Assembly (NCBI RefSeq): GCF_907164915.1
Contig: NC_061870.1
Coordinates: 22,233,348 to 22,297,347, forward strand
DNA length: 64,000 bases
Origin: Impatiens glandulifera
Taxonomy: Eukaryota; Streptophyta; Magnoliopsida; Ericales; Balsaminaceae
Direction of reading: 5' to 3'
Shown here: positions 47,592 to 58,661 of the stretch, piece after piece
How positions within the stretch are numbered: position 1 is the first letter of the stretch
Layout of the letters: each line of letters starts with the position of its first letter
Program-made: the position numbers and the translations under genes
Notes under the pieces: generated by a model
The model's input: only the letters and a program-made list of their open reading frames with translations
What the model was told of the DNA's origin: nothing
Databases searched by the model: none

Positions 47592-47968
47592 TTTTTTTGA
47601 AAAAACGACTTAGCGTTATTTCATTAAAACTTCCAAAAAATTGGAAAAAAACCACAAGTTTAAGAGATCATTCTAGACAAGCTTAGAATGATTTTGAAGT
47701 CGTAACATTCTGAATAAAAGCTAAAAAACTAAAAATGTAAATGAAATATTTGATTACAATACTTTCAATTCTAGTGAGTTTAAAAAACGGTAAATTTTAG
47801 TTCCTACAGATATTCCAGTTCTACTCCGTGCTTGAAATTCTTCTCCACGTTTCCGCGAGGGCACTGCAATCCGATACAATATATTTCCATAACTCCTCAA
47901 CGCTCCTGTGGGTTCTGCCATATACCCTTGCATTCCGTTCTTGCCAAATGTTATACACCACTGTTCTT
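47592..47968 (-). mobile_element. LINE-A 3' end, copy 2 (truncated by deletion)
   Basis: Matches 5,062-5,432: family tail, hairpin at 47,667-47,692 and the last ORF2 codons. It stops abruptly near 47,968 and, after about 20 bp of uncertain origin, joins sequence equivalent to 12,912. The missing 7.4 kb includes most of LINE-A, the end of H1 and the 8.5-12.9 kb block. Confidence 0.85.
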
Positions 47969-48426
47969 GCCATATCTAATTATTTTAATATGTGTATTTT
48001 TTGAGTTATGACGAAGAATATAAATCAAAATAGAGTGAGGTTTCATCCATTTCAAAAACAAACTTCTAGATCTTATAATATAAGAATGAAACGACGAAAT
48101 GATGCATGACAAAGTCATTGGTGCGCTCAATTTCTAAATTATTCAATGCAAAAAATCAAAGTTCTATCCCTTCGAGTTCGAGTCTTAGAGATAAAGACAT
48201 AAGTGATAGAGAAAATGACACTATTAGAAATAAAAAATAAGTGATAAAGAAAATAATGTCATTAGAGATGAATGTGATAATGAAGAAGATGATACTTTTC
48301 AATATGAGGTTTTGAACCACCTACAAAGGATAATATTATAGATCAATGCATCAATGAAAAAAGGAGTATCAAGGTGTTAATGAAGAAAATGAAAAAGAAG
48401 AAAAATGTATTGATGGAGAAAATGAT

Positions 48427-48468
48427 GAGGAAGAGGAAGAGGAAGAGGAAGAGGAAGAGGAAGAGGAA
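48427..48468 (+). repeat. (GAGGAA)7
   Basis: Seven hexamers where copy 1 has about 13 (13,341-13,419). Confidence 0.9.
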
Positions 48469-49148
48469 GGTGTTAACGAGGATTATGAGGATAAATATGT
48501 TATTAAAGATGTGAACTACGATCCGAGAACGTGAGGAAGTATTTACGATAAAATGAAGATAATGTTAGTTGTTCGAGGTCCAATTAAGATCATAAATGAA
48601 AATGATGTATTTCCAAACGAAAGTGTTCGAGGTAGACATTTTTCATCTTCTCTTTATTTAAAACAAAAATTTTGTATTTATAAATTAAAAAATGTGGGTC
48701 TAGGGAAGCCCAACATTGCGGACCGGCACTGTCGGTATCTCGAGTGTTTATTCACTTGATAATATGTGTTTATCACGTTTTTATATTTTTGTTATTATTT
48801 ATATTTTTTATTTTTTTTTATATTCTCATAAAATTAAGCTGAAATCTATTAAATTAGATTTTCATATTTTTTTTTATATAGTTAGTGTTTTATGAATTTG
48901 TTTTTGTGTTGCATTTGATAAAAAATTTATTGGGAATTATAAGTGAGTTGTCACTTTACCTACAAAGAGGAGATCAAAATATAGTTCAAGCCATGTCATT
49001 GATTGCGAGTTCGAAAAATCAATTACAAAAATTTAGAGAAGATGGATGACATGATATTTTGGACCAAGTTAACAGTTTTTGCCAATTACACTCGATCTAG
49101 ATACTTGATATGAATGAGCATATGATAATTGATAGCAATGGTAGGCGG

Positions 49149-49640
49149 TAGGGATGGCAATGGGGCGGTTCGGGCCGAGGAATACATTTACCATCCTCGT
49201 ACCGTTTTTGTTTCGAGGATTTTTTTAATACCATCCCCGCCCCGTTCGGTTTTATTGGTTTCGGGGAATCCCCGCGGGGCACCGTTAATAAAATATTTTA
49301 AAAAAATAATAAAATTGTAAAATAAAATTATATAAACGGATTTTTTTAATATAATATATATTGAAATATATTGAAAGTTTATATTTTTATAAAGAAATTA
49401 ACTTAAAACTCTTATAAAATATAGTGAAGAAATAAATATAATGGTGATTTAATATATTTAATTATATTTATAGTGTTCGGAGAACAAACGGGGTGAGATC
49501 GGGACGGGTTCGGGACGGGTTCGGGGCGGGGGACACAAATACCATCCCCGTCCCATCCCCGTTCGGTTTCGGGGGAAAACCGTCCCAAACGGGGCAATTC
49601 AGTTCAGTTTTTACGGGACGGTTTCAAATTGCCATCCCTA
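49149..49640 (+). mobile_element. hAT-type MITE, complete, 492 bp
   Basis: Starts TAGGGATGGCAATGGGGCGG and ends TTGCCATCCCTA. It is flanked by perfect 8-bp duplications GTAGGCGG (49,141-49,148 and 49,641-49,648), the length expected for hAT. Subterminal GGGGCGGGG/CCCCGCCCC-rich arms surround an AT-rich core; no coding capacity. Inserted into the hAT-1 relic. Confidence 0.93.
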
Positions 49641-50361
49641 GTAGGCGGAGAGGAAAAGAGGAACTCATCACTAATCTTTATCATTATCGTGTGAAAATCT
49701 TTTGTCAAGTATAATAAAAATTATTTCTTATCTATTAATAGTTATTATTTATTATTTATTAATAGTTATTATTTATTATTTATTATTTAATGCTAGGTTG
49801 TTGACTTGAATATGTAAGAAATGAATAATCGTTTTTCAGAAGTTAATACGGAATTACGTTGCTGCATATCATGTCTTCATCCCATAAATTCATTCTCCCA
49901 ATTTGATATTCGTAAACCCATTCGTCTTGCTAAATTTTATCCCGAAGATTTCATAGGCAATGATTATTTATTTTTAGAACAACAACTTTGAGCTTACTTA
50001 TTTAATTTGCGGGATGATCCTCAATTTTCTTCAATTGAAAACTTGGGAATTCTTGCTCAGAAATTGGTTGCAACAGAAAAACATATAGTCTTTCCATTGG
50101 TTTATCGATTGATAGAGTTGGCTTTAGTTTTACCAGTTGCAACTGTATTCGTTGAAAGAGTTTTTTTCTGAAATGAAGACCGTGAAGACTGATTTGCGTA
50201 ATCGGATGAGAGATGAATGAATGAATGATAGTTTAGTTGTATATGTTGAGAAAAATATTTTCTCAACAATTAAAAATGAGTCAATATTGCAATATTTTCA
50301 ACAAATGAAATCTCGTAGAATAAATTTGTCTTCTTTTGTATCCACTCATGGAAAAGAATAA

Positions 50362-51392
50362 CTTAGTAATTGTGTTTATTAGTATTTTGTAATTGTGTTT
50401 GTTAGTATTTTTATGTAATTACCAAGTAAAATTTTAATTAAAAAATATATTTATTTGATCGTCAAAAAAATGCTACGTTACCGTTACTATGTATTGGCCC
50501 CCGAGAAAATATTTATAGGTCCCTGATCAAACCAATTGGACCTATTTGAAAAAAGAGATATATATAATTCCATAATTATTTGAGGGGTTTATAGGGATTT
50601 ATTACAAATAATATCTTGTTAAATAAAAAAAATAAGATATTTGAGTTTTTAAAATTTTAAATTACTATAATGTTTTTTATTATTTAAAATTAAAATTTTA
50701 TAAAGATAAAATAATAATAATTTGTTGATAAAAGGAGTGATTTGATGGTTAGTAGGGTGACATGAACAGTAACTTCTAAATGTTTTTTAAATAGATTTAC
50801 TATGTTTTATTTAGTATAAAATTGTGATCAACTATATTTGTTGAGCTTGTGATCTCCAATTTGATTAACAAATTTATTTTATTTGGTGTCTAATTATTAG
50901 TGGTCCCTAGCTTCAGGGTACTCTAATTAAAATAAATTGTTCTTAATTATTTGGGAATTTGTTATACAGACACATTCATCTGTATATTTATTTAGAATTT
51001 TCACTTAAGTCCTTTTTGAAGGATTACTAGCTTAATAAATTAAGGAATACAAGTACACATTATTATTATTACATTTTTAATGATATATATTTTGGATAAT
51101 TTGTAGGCAAGAGATTATTCTATAGAGACAAACATTCTATGGTATACTTTGACAAGTCATGTACAAATTGTGAGAATTCATTAATTCTATTGAGAGAGAT
51201 CTAATTAAACCTAAAAGTCAGAATGAAATTAATTTTTGAATTTAGATCCAAACTCGGGTATTTCCAAACAAGACATGAATTTAATAATCATGGACAACTA
51301 AAATGAAAAATCGAGATTTGAATTATGTAGGTGAGAATATCCGAAAGTTGAATGTCAAACGAGTTTAGATATATTTAGATATGTCGAAGAAT
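50362..51392. other. Intergenic, copy 2
   Basis: Colinear with 15,261-16,290; no gene seen. Confidence 0.5.
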
Positions 51393-51395
51393 GAC

Positions 51396-51482
51396 CTAAT
51401 GGGCCAAAAGGCCCATTAAGAAAATTAGGTTTTCGGTAAGAATGATCTCTACAAATAGAGATAATCCCCAGTACCCTAAACA
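51396..51482 (+). promoter_or_regulatory. Promoter relic, copy 2
   Basis: The site II palindrome (TAATGGGCC...GGCCCATTA, 51,398-51,419) and telo-box (ACCCTAAAC, about 51,473) are intact, but the TATA core is TACAAATAG where copy 1 has TATAAATAG. Confidence 0.6.
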
Positions 51483-52761
51483 CACATATTCCAAGGGAGG
51501 CGATACACTGCAAAACTTAAGTCGCCGCCGCCACCTCTATTTTAAAGTCGTTCACTTCTAGTTATCGTGTGTCGATGCATTCGCTGCAGGTGAGCAACTA
51601 GATTGATTGTGCATGTGTGTCATCGATCAATTAAGTTGTTTAAAAGTTGTGTTTTCAATCTATTTATATGCCTTAGTGTTTTGAAATGATACTTTGTTGT
51701 TTGATACTATTGTAATCTAATCAAATTTCAATGATTGAGTCAATTACATGATGTGTTTGTCTAATAATTTCAATTTGAACAGTACTAACATGATTTCCAT
51801 TCAATTATATCCAGATATTGAATTCTGATAAATCCTTCCATATTTTTTAAACTCTATATTATTTATTGAAGTATTTCTATTCTCACATTCATTACCTGAT
51901 TTCTGGTATGGAAGTATGATGTACATAATTATCTTGTATGAGGTCAAATGCTAATATCATCTTCATTTATCCATTTAATAAATTAAATAATATTTCTTTC
52001 ATAATATCTATCTGAAGAATTGTTTTCAATGATTTCATGATTCCACATTTTATTATTTTTTAATAATTCATTAACTTTTTTTTATCTACTCTCAGGTACA
52101 CAACTTTGTGACAAAATGTTTATCTTAAAAATTTATTATTTTAATGTCTCAAGTTCGATTCTCATTGAAAATTTTCAAGACGATTCAGTTTCACTTTGAA
52201 ACAATACTTGACGACGAAGGTAAACTTTGAGGCAAAAATAAGAAGAAACATCCTAAAATAAGATTAGAAAAGTCTTTTGGCTTCTCCTCTGATACATTTT
52301 TGTATTTGTTTGGAAAAATAGGAAAAAAGATCCTTTGGATCAAATCTTGTAGCTAAGGTGCCTGACAATAAAAACTCTCATCTGACATTGCTAAGGTATT
52401 CCATATCTACCATTCATGCATACATATACATATATGAGATTTTGATTCTAATTTTTTTTATTGAATTTTTAACTCTTCACATCTCTTTATTATTAGGTAA
52501 TGATAAGTCACCAGTTCATAAGCAGAAGGCTAGGTAATTAGAAGACTGGAGGATCTTTTTAATATATATATGTTTTACTTGAAGTTGTATGTTTTTTTTA
52601 TATGTTTGATTGTTTGTAAAATAAAGTATAGTATGTCTCATTGTTTGTAAACAAAGTAAACTTTATTAGTGTTAAGATGTGTTGCTTATGTCATATGTAA
52701 AATGAAGAAAATTATGTTGTCAAATGTGCAGCTCTATGAGATTGATGAAGAAGAAGATTAA
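51482..52761 (+). pseudogene. HMGB-like multi-exon pseudogene, copy 2
   Basis: Ortholog of 16,382-17,660. The leader exon ends CTGCAG|GTGAG (about 51,590). The HMG-box-like block lies at 52,200-52,395 and ends ACATTGCTAAG|GT. A short exon-like piece sits at 52,496-52,533 (CATAAGCAGAAGGCTAG|GTAATT). The terminal exon at 52,732-52,761 reads LYEIDEEED-stop with no internal stop, unlike copy 1. An acidic E/D tail is typical of HMGB proteins, but the middle block carries indels and stops, so this is a pseudogene or, at most, a non-coding transcript. The family assignment is tentative. Confidence 0.4.
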
Positions 52762-53510
52762 TTAAGGAATGGTATTCAATCCAAGTCCTTTATTTGTTTG
52801 TTTGTTGACTTAAGGAATTGAAATTATGATTTTAATGGATGGATCTATGAATTTTTATGTTTCAATTCAAATCAGTTTAATTTTAATGTTATCTCCAAAC
52901 ATAATAACTGTATTTTAATTTAAACTATAATTCTTAATATAAGGTTATTATTTGGTTAAAATGCAATTAAAATTTAAAATGAAATTGAAGTTTAATTTCA
53001 AATTTTTTTGTTTGTTTGTTAACTCAAAATAATAAATATAATTTCAATAAAAAAAATGAATTTATTTGATTTTAAATTCTAATTCTGATTTTTTAATTTC
53101 TGAAAAAAATCTAAAATTATAATTTCATTTCATTTAAATATTACCAATTACCATTAATTTACCAATTAGATATGTAATTATATGACTAATGAAACATAGT
53201 GTATCACCTAGTTATGTGTAAAAAAAATGACCCATTTAAAAACAACTTACATTTTTTGTTTCTGAAATTGAATACTTCAGATATAAAATGTCAATAAAAT
53301 TTTTAATATACATTTTTGTTAAATTTTATTTTTAAACTCGTTCTAATTTAGATTCATATTAGCTAATATATCTGAAGAAAAATAGTTTCTAAAAATATCA
53401 TGTATCTTAAAAGTAAATATATGTTTAACTTAACAGTATTAGTGTATAACACCGGCCAATTTATTAAAAATAGTTAGATATTTTATTAAATTTGTTATCA
53501 TTTTAAAGAT
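52762..53510. other. AT-rich region, copy 2
   Basis: Colinear with 17,661-18,410; nothing supported. Confidence 0.45.
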
Positions 53511-53517
53511 AAAATCT

Positions 53518-53575
53518 TGTAGCTTAGTGGTTTAATTATGAGTTCCAATCTCGCCCACGAGGCTATAGAGATTAA
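53518..53575 (+). repeat. SINE-like fragment, copy 2
   Basis: TAGCTTAGTGG followed by GAGTTCCAATC only about 14 bp later, shortened relative to 18,418-18,472. Confidence 0.35.
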
Positions 53576-54224
53576 CATCTCTTTTTTTTTCATAAGCTTT
53601 TTTAATTGGGATTAATATATTTTTTTATACAGATCATGACATTTATTGTAAAACTATATGTTAAGTGAAAAATTTGGAAGAAAGAATTATGTGACCAATT
53701 AATAACTTAAAATTTTTTTTAATCTATATTTCCTCTTAGTTCTTCACTTTTTATTTATTTTATTTTTATAGTACTATATCATTCTTTTCACAATTTCCTC
53801 TGTCTATCACATTTCTTAATCAAAAAGTGCTAAAAGATATTAAAATTAAGAAGGAAATAAATAACAACTCCTCTCTTTTGATGTTCCAACCACATCACCA
53901 ATTAAGGTAAAATTAAGGTAATATATGTAGTTATAGAGCTTAAAAATTATATATATTTTTTTTTTATTTTTGAGTTTTTAATAATCTCTTTACTCACTCT
54001 TTATCTTCTCATCGTAAAGGTGAAAACCTCATTTTCGATTACTCATTCATCACTAGCATTGAGGGGAGAAAATCTCCTAATCAGTTACAACCGCTTTGTA
54101 AACATGTCTGTTGTATCTTGGAGAAGAAACCTCAATTATAGCCGCTTCATTATCTTGAATATCACAATTGAGGATAAGTGAGATACTCTTAAGAACACTC
54201 ACACCCTGTAAAAAGGAAATGATA

Positions 54225-54437
54225 CTATTTAGGGCCGTCTCGTTCATTTTTAGGGCCTAGGGCGATCTAAGATTTGGGACATAAATTTTGAATTCACTAG
54301 TGAGAGAAGGATTTTAGAGAGAGAGAGCCGAGTAGAAAGAAACATAAAACCTAATTTTTTTTATAATACTGCATAAAAAAATTGGGCCTTCTTAATTTTG
54401 GGGCCCTGAGCGGTGGCCATCTTGCCCACCCTAATAG
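54225..54437 (+). mobile_element. hAT-type MITE, copy 2 (better preserved)
   Basis: Left end TAGGGCCGTCTCGTTC, right region TTGGGGCCCTGAGCGGTGG and CATCTTGCCCACCCTAAT. This pattern is common in short non-autonomous plant hAT elements. No clear target duplication. Confidence 0.6.
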
Positions 54438-54545
54438 CCTTATGTTATAGTAAACGCATTTGCTGCCTAATCATATTTATTTATATGTACGAGGTGTTTT
54501 TGTCTTTAAATTATCAAATATATATAAATATGATGTAATCCCCTC

Positions 54546-54660
54546 TTCGAGTCTAGCGGCAATAAAAAGTGGATACTAACCCTAAGTTTTGGGTTTGAGT
54601 CCGTCAGACATCAAGTTCTGCACCTAGTTAAATGGTTAAGTGTGTTTACGGGCTACATAC
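54546..54660 (+). repeat. SINE-like repeat, copy 2
   Basis: GTCTAGCGG and GGGTTTGAGTCC about 37 bp apart resemble polymerase III A and B boxes; the downstream AGTTAAATGGTTAAGTG block is conserved with copy 1. Confidence 0.4.
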
Positions 54661-54985
54661 TTAATCTTTTGTCCTATTTAATTTTATATAAATATGATGT
54701 TTCAAAGAAAAATAAATAAATAAGAAAACAAAATTACCGAATTGAATTGAATGTCTTATTCAAAACAATATTTGTTAAACACATATAATTGAATTGAATT
54801 GAATTACGTGTGTTGAAGTTTATGATAGATATATGTCTCTTATTTACAAAGAATCTAGTAGTGAATCAGCATTTGAGTCACTACGCAATTGCGTAAATTT
54901 GATAAAAAAAAAAAAAACTTGAGCTATTAACGAGTTCAAAGTAAAAGTGGAGAGAATTATCTTTTAGATTTGGAGAGAAATAGAT

Positions 54986-54993
54986 GATATAGT
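54986..54993. repeat. 8-bp target duplication of hAT-2, left
   Basis: GATATAGT, repeated at 56,080-56,087. Copy 1 shows the uninterrupted site near 19,805-19,820. Confidence 0.93.
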
Positions 54994-56079
54994 CAGGGGC
55001 GGAGCCACACATGGGCTAGGGTGGGCTCCAGCCCCACCTAAATTAAAATGTTAAAACAAAATATTATATATATATTTGACAAATGACTCTTAGTCCAGTT
55101 GGCTATAGGACTAAACCTTGAACATGAGGTCCAAGTATCAAACCTTGGCCTCATCTTTAATTTATTTATACATTATTTTTTATTCATTTTAATATAATAG
55201 GCCATCTTTAATTTATTTATACATTATTTTTTATTCATTTTAATATAATTATAATAGTGTTTTATATTTCTTAATTTTAAAACTATTTAAAAAATTTATA
55301 AGAAAATATAAATTAATATTAATAAACAAGTTAAAATAATTACATTGGTTTGATTCGGTATTTACATAAAGAATTTGATATCCCTGTTCAAAACCTAACA
55401 AATCTCTTAGAATTGATGTTGATGTAAGTTCTCTTAAACTTGATTCAGCATTACGTATTCCGATATAGAAATATTTTTTTAATAAAATGGATAAAATTAG
55501 ACGAGCTTATATAAGATGGGGTCATATCAACCTATTAAGGATGAGTACCCGCCGACCAAATTTGGAAATCAAAATCGACGGTTCCAAAGTCATTGGTTTA
55601 AGAAATTTACTTGGTTATAATACTCTCATTTGAAAGATGCTTCTTTTTGTTTTCCATGTTTCTTGTTTGAACATAAGCAACCCCAAAAACCTACATTTAC
55701 AATAGATGAATTCAAATATTGAAAGAGAGTTAATGATGTGATAGATGCTCTTTTGTTATGCATATAGAATGTAATATTTCACCACATAATAGGGCAGTTG
55801 AATATCTTGATAATCTAATGAATATCCTTGTCATATTGACAAAGTACTGAATGCATAGTATTCAGATGAAAAACAAAATAACAGATTACGGCTTACAACA
55901 ACTATTGAAAACATTCGGTGGCTCACTTTGCAAGCATGTGCATTAAGAGTGCATGACGAGTCTCCATCTTTGAATAATCGTAGAAATTTTATTGAAAAAA
56001 AAACGGAATATAGAAAGTTAAATCTAAGATGCAAGTTGGAGTCAGCCCCAGGTAATTTTTTATCCTGGCTCCGCCTCTG
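54994..56079 (+). mobile_element. hAT-2: non-autonomous hAT deletion derivative, 1,086 bp
   Basis: Terminal inverted repeats CAGGGGCGGAGCCA and TGGCTCCGCCTCTG, with a perfect 8-bp duplication GATATAGT. It is absent from copy 1, so it jumped after the large duplication. Inside are fragments of a TTF/zf-MYM-type hAT transposase and a small SINE-like block (55,083-55,160: TAGTCCAGTTGG ... GTATCAAACCTTGGCCTC). Confidence 0.95.
55515..56035 (+). pseudogene. hAT-2 transposase fragment
   Basis: TTF-type hAT transposase N-terminal half. YQPIKDEYPPTKFGNQNRRF and SHWFKKFTWL lead to SHLKDASFCFPCFLFEHK with the C-x2-C zinc-finger pair (55,515-55,675). After an internal deletion the frame gives RAVEYLDNL, then RLTTTIENIRWLTLQACALR (with frame changes) and HDESPSLNNRRNFIEK (55,790-56,000). 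The catalytic and dimerisation regions are missing, so the element depends on a transposase elsewhere. Confidence 0.85.
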
Positions 56080-56094
56080 GATATAGTGTTGATA

Positions 56095-57125
56095 GATTGT
56101 GGATGGGATAAAAAGATATTTATATTTTAAAATAATAAATGGTCATAAAATAAAATAAATCATTAATTCTGGATCTAACTACTCATCTTGATTGCTTCTT
56201 CACCCGCTGCTTATATTTCTTATTTATTAAGAAAAGAAAATATGACATGATTTTCAAATTTCTAATAAATAAATAACAATAAACTCATAAAAGGTTAAAA
56301 CGACGATATTAATATATTCACTTTCTTAATTTTTCTAAAATCATTCAAATGTTAATAAAATAATTATGAAATTAATTATAATAATTTAATTATTAAAATA
56401 AAATTATACTTAATTCACGGAATTAACTTAAATTTTCACTTTTATTCATTAATGAAATTTATGAATTAGTTTAAATTTTAACCATTTTTTATACTATTTT
56501 TTTTTAATTAAGGGGAATTAACATGCCATCCACCGATTTACTCGGTTTCAATTCAAAGCTCTTACCGTTCCTCACATTAATAAAAATTAAAATATTAACC
56601 CGATAAAAATATTTATATTTTAAAATAATAAATTGTCATAAAATAAAATGAATCATTAATTCTTGATTCAACTACTCATCTTGATGGCTTCTTCACCGCT
56701 GCTTATATTTCTTATTTATTAAGAAAAAGAAAATATGACATGATTTTCAAATTTCTAATAAATAAATAACAATAAATTTAAAATGACAATTAACGACATT
56801 AATATATTCAATTTCTTAATTTTTTTTAAAAAATCAATAAAATGTTAATAAAACAATTATGAAATTAATTATAATAATTTAATTATTAAAATAAAATTAT
56901 ATTTTAATTTACGTTTGAATTTCATATGAATTTTATTTCATTTTAACCAAAATTCTCATTTTTATTCATTAAAGAAATTTATGAATTAGTTTAAATTTTA
57001 ACAATTTTTTATACTATTATTTTTAATTAAGGAGAATTAACATGTCACACACCGAAATGCCCCGCTTTAAGCACTTACAATTCCTCACAAAGCACTTACA
57101 ATTCCTCAAATTAATAAAAATTAAA
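56095..57125. repeat. Local tandem duplication, copy 2
   Basis: Two units, second starting near 56,605, match the pair at 19,845-20,720 but retain about 100 bp per unit that copy 1 has lost (for example the AAAATCATTCAAATGTTAAT block). Confidence 0.7.
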
Positions 57126-57139
57126 ATATTAACCCGATA

Positions 57140-57955
57140 ATAGATATGTGTAACCCTTTAAACATTCCTTTAAGAAATCATGTAACTTTACTAGCTAATT
57201 AATATACTCAATGTCCTTGAACTATCCTGCATTTTGGATAAATGATTACACACTATCATGTATAATTTTTCATGATACATGTCAAACTCTCATTGTTGTG
57301 TCCTTTTTGATAATGAAACACACACCTGATTTTGTGAGTGGTCTAAAATTAGGCAGTGTAGTTCTTTTGAAGCGTACCCACTTCTCCATCACATAAGTGA
57401 TCTTTTTGCTCATAAAGAATAATTAAAAACAATATGTTTATCCTCGTCAAAATATATATTGTTTTAATATAATATTAATCTACAACAATAATCTTTCAAG
57501 TTAGTATAATTAGGTTGTCCCATTGAAGTTAGTTTTTGGGATCTCCAATTTACATAGGTTGAGTTTTCCTTCATACAAACTTATAGTAGACTCGTGTCTT
57601 AAAAGACTTTTAAACTAATTCTCTATTCAATCGTTTGGTTAGTGGATCTACAATGTTAACTTTGACTTGACATAGTCTAATGTGATAACTCTATTAGAGA
57701 GTATAATCTAATGACATTGTTTCTATGACGTGCGTATCTAGACTTACCAGTTACCATTGACTCTAAGCTTGTCCAATTTTAAATTACTATCAAAATAATT
57801 TGAAATTTTTGTTGGAATATTCTTAAAATCTTGAAATTCTTCTAAAAAACTTAATAGTCATTCATACCAACGTTCTTTTGTAAAAAAATTATGTCTTCGT
57901 GTCATATCCACTTGGCTAACTAGTAGACAAAATGTCTTTGAACTATTCATTCTTC
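57140..57955 (-). pseudogene. Copia RNase H end, relic, copy 2
   Basis: Same antisense Copia fragment as 20,740-21,535, with SSKTFCLLVS-like, NGKSRYARHRNNVIRL and D-P-L-T-K-like blocks in order on the minus strand. The element is truncated on the right by LINE-B. Confidence 0.7.
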
Positions 57956-57977
57956 GTGTCTTAATGCAATTACAGGT

Positions 57978-58661
57978 CCTGGTTCTAAAGTTTCTAGAAT
58001 TCAAAGATCTATAGGACGGGGAATACTTGGCCCATATGAAACAAGCAAAATTGGATCTGATGGCACTCCAATAGGTCGTGAGTTCACTCTTCATAATTCT
58101 AGGAATGCAAGTAGGAACCGAAAAAGCAATATCATCAAAATTCGAAATGACCCAATCCATGAGCTTAGAGCCACCTTTCGAGATAATGAACAGGAGAATC
58201 CAGGACAAAAAAATATTGAAAAACTAACAAGCAATAAGGAAGTTCTTGAGAATGGACTGAGAAATCTTGGATTTTGTAAAATCAAAAGATCAAGTGTAGA
58301 AGAAGACAATTTGGTCTTGAATAAGGCAGTGAGCCTTGATTTTGAGGTAGGGCGAATTAAAATCGATAACAGACATGAATCCAGTAATGAAGAGGTTCAA
58401 AGTGAGAAAAGACCTACTAAAGAAGAACAAGCTGAAAATCAAAGACAAGGCAAAAAGATCCTGGATCCAGAAACCACTGACTCTATAACGAGAGAAGATG
58501 AGATCTACATGAGGCAATCCCCACTCAATGATAATAGAATTCCATGTAATCAAGTTGTAGCCATTGAGGATAGCGAGGAAAGTGATGCTTACGATTTCTC
58601 TGATGAAGAGGTCCGTGACCGTATAGAAAGTCAGAAACCCAACACTTATATTCATTCATGA
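57978..58661 (+). CDS. LINE-B ORF1, C-terminal 227 codons, open (partial)
   Basis: An uninterrupted frame runs from the 5' truncation to the stop at 58,659-58,661. It is basic at first (GRGILGPYETSKIG, NSRNASRNRKSN) and then strongly acidic and polar (EEVQSEKRPTKEEQAEN, AIEDSEESDAYDFSDEEVRD). This is the variable linker that follows the DUF4283 and zinc-knuckle parts of plant LINE ORF1; those parts are missing, so no native start codon exists. The stop overlaps the ORF2 start in the tetranucleotide ATGA (58,658-58,661), a termination-reinitiation arrangement. It is open probably by chance of recent decay, and I do not expect a functional protein. Confidence 0.65.
   Translation, partial: PGSKVSRIQRSIGRGILGPYETSKIGSDGTPIGREFTLHNSRNASRNRKSNIIKIRNDPIHELRATFRDNEQENPGQKNIEKLTSNKEVLENGLRNLGFCKIKRSSVEEDNLVLNKAVSLDFEVGRIKIDNRHESSNEEVQSEKRPTKEEQAENQRQGKKILDPETTDSITREDEIYMRQSPLNDNRIPCNQVVAIEDSEESDAYDFSDEEVRDRIESQKPNTYIHS

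Larger units (their letters stand above)
47990..50361 (+). pseudogene. hAT-1 transposase relic, copy 2
   Basis: Same domain order as 12,912-15,260: acidic N-terminus with 7 GAGGAA units, GPIKIINENDVFPNE (48,575-48,625), the GDQNIVQAM..KNQLQKF middle (48,965-49,040), and the dimerisation domain (FPLVYRLIELALVLPVATVF, 50,090-50,150). It has its own lesions, for example an extra T that breaks VERVFS at 50,160 and a stop replacing W in EDGWHD at 49,048. It carries the intact MITE at 49,149-49,640. Confidence 0.85.

Noticed and set aside
57858..58208. 116-codon minus-strand frame crossing the Copia/LINE-B border
   Set aside because: Its distal half is antisense to LINE-B ORF1; only the part left of about 57,955 reflects the Copia relic.
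58290..58655. 121-codon minus-strand frame
   Set aside because: Antisense shadow of the open LINE-B ORF1 tail.
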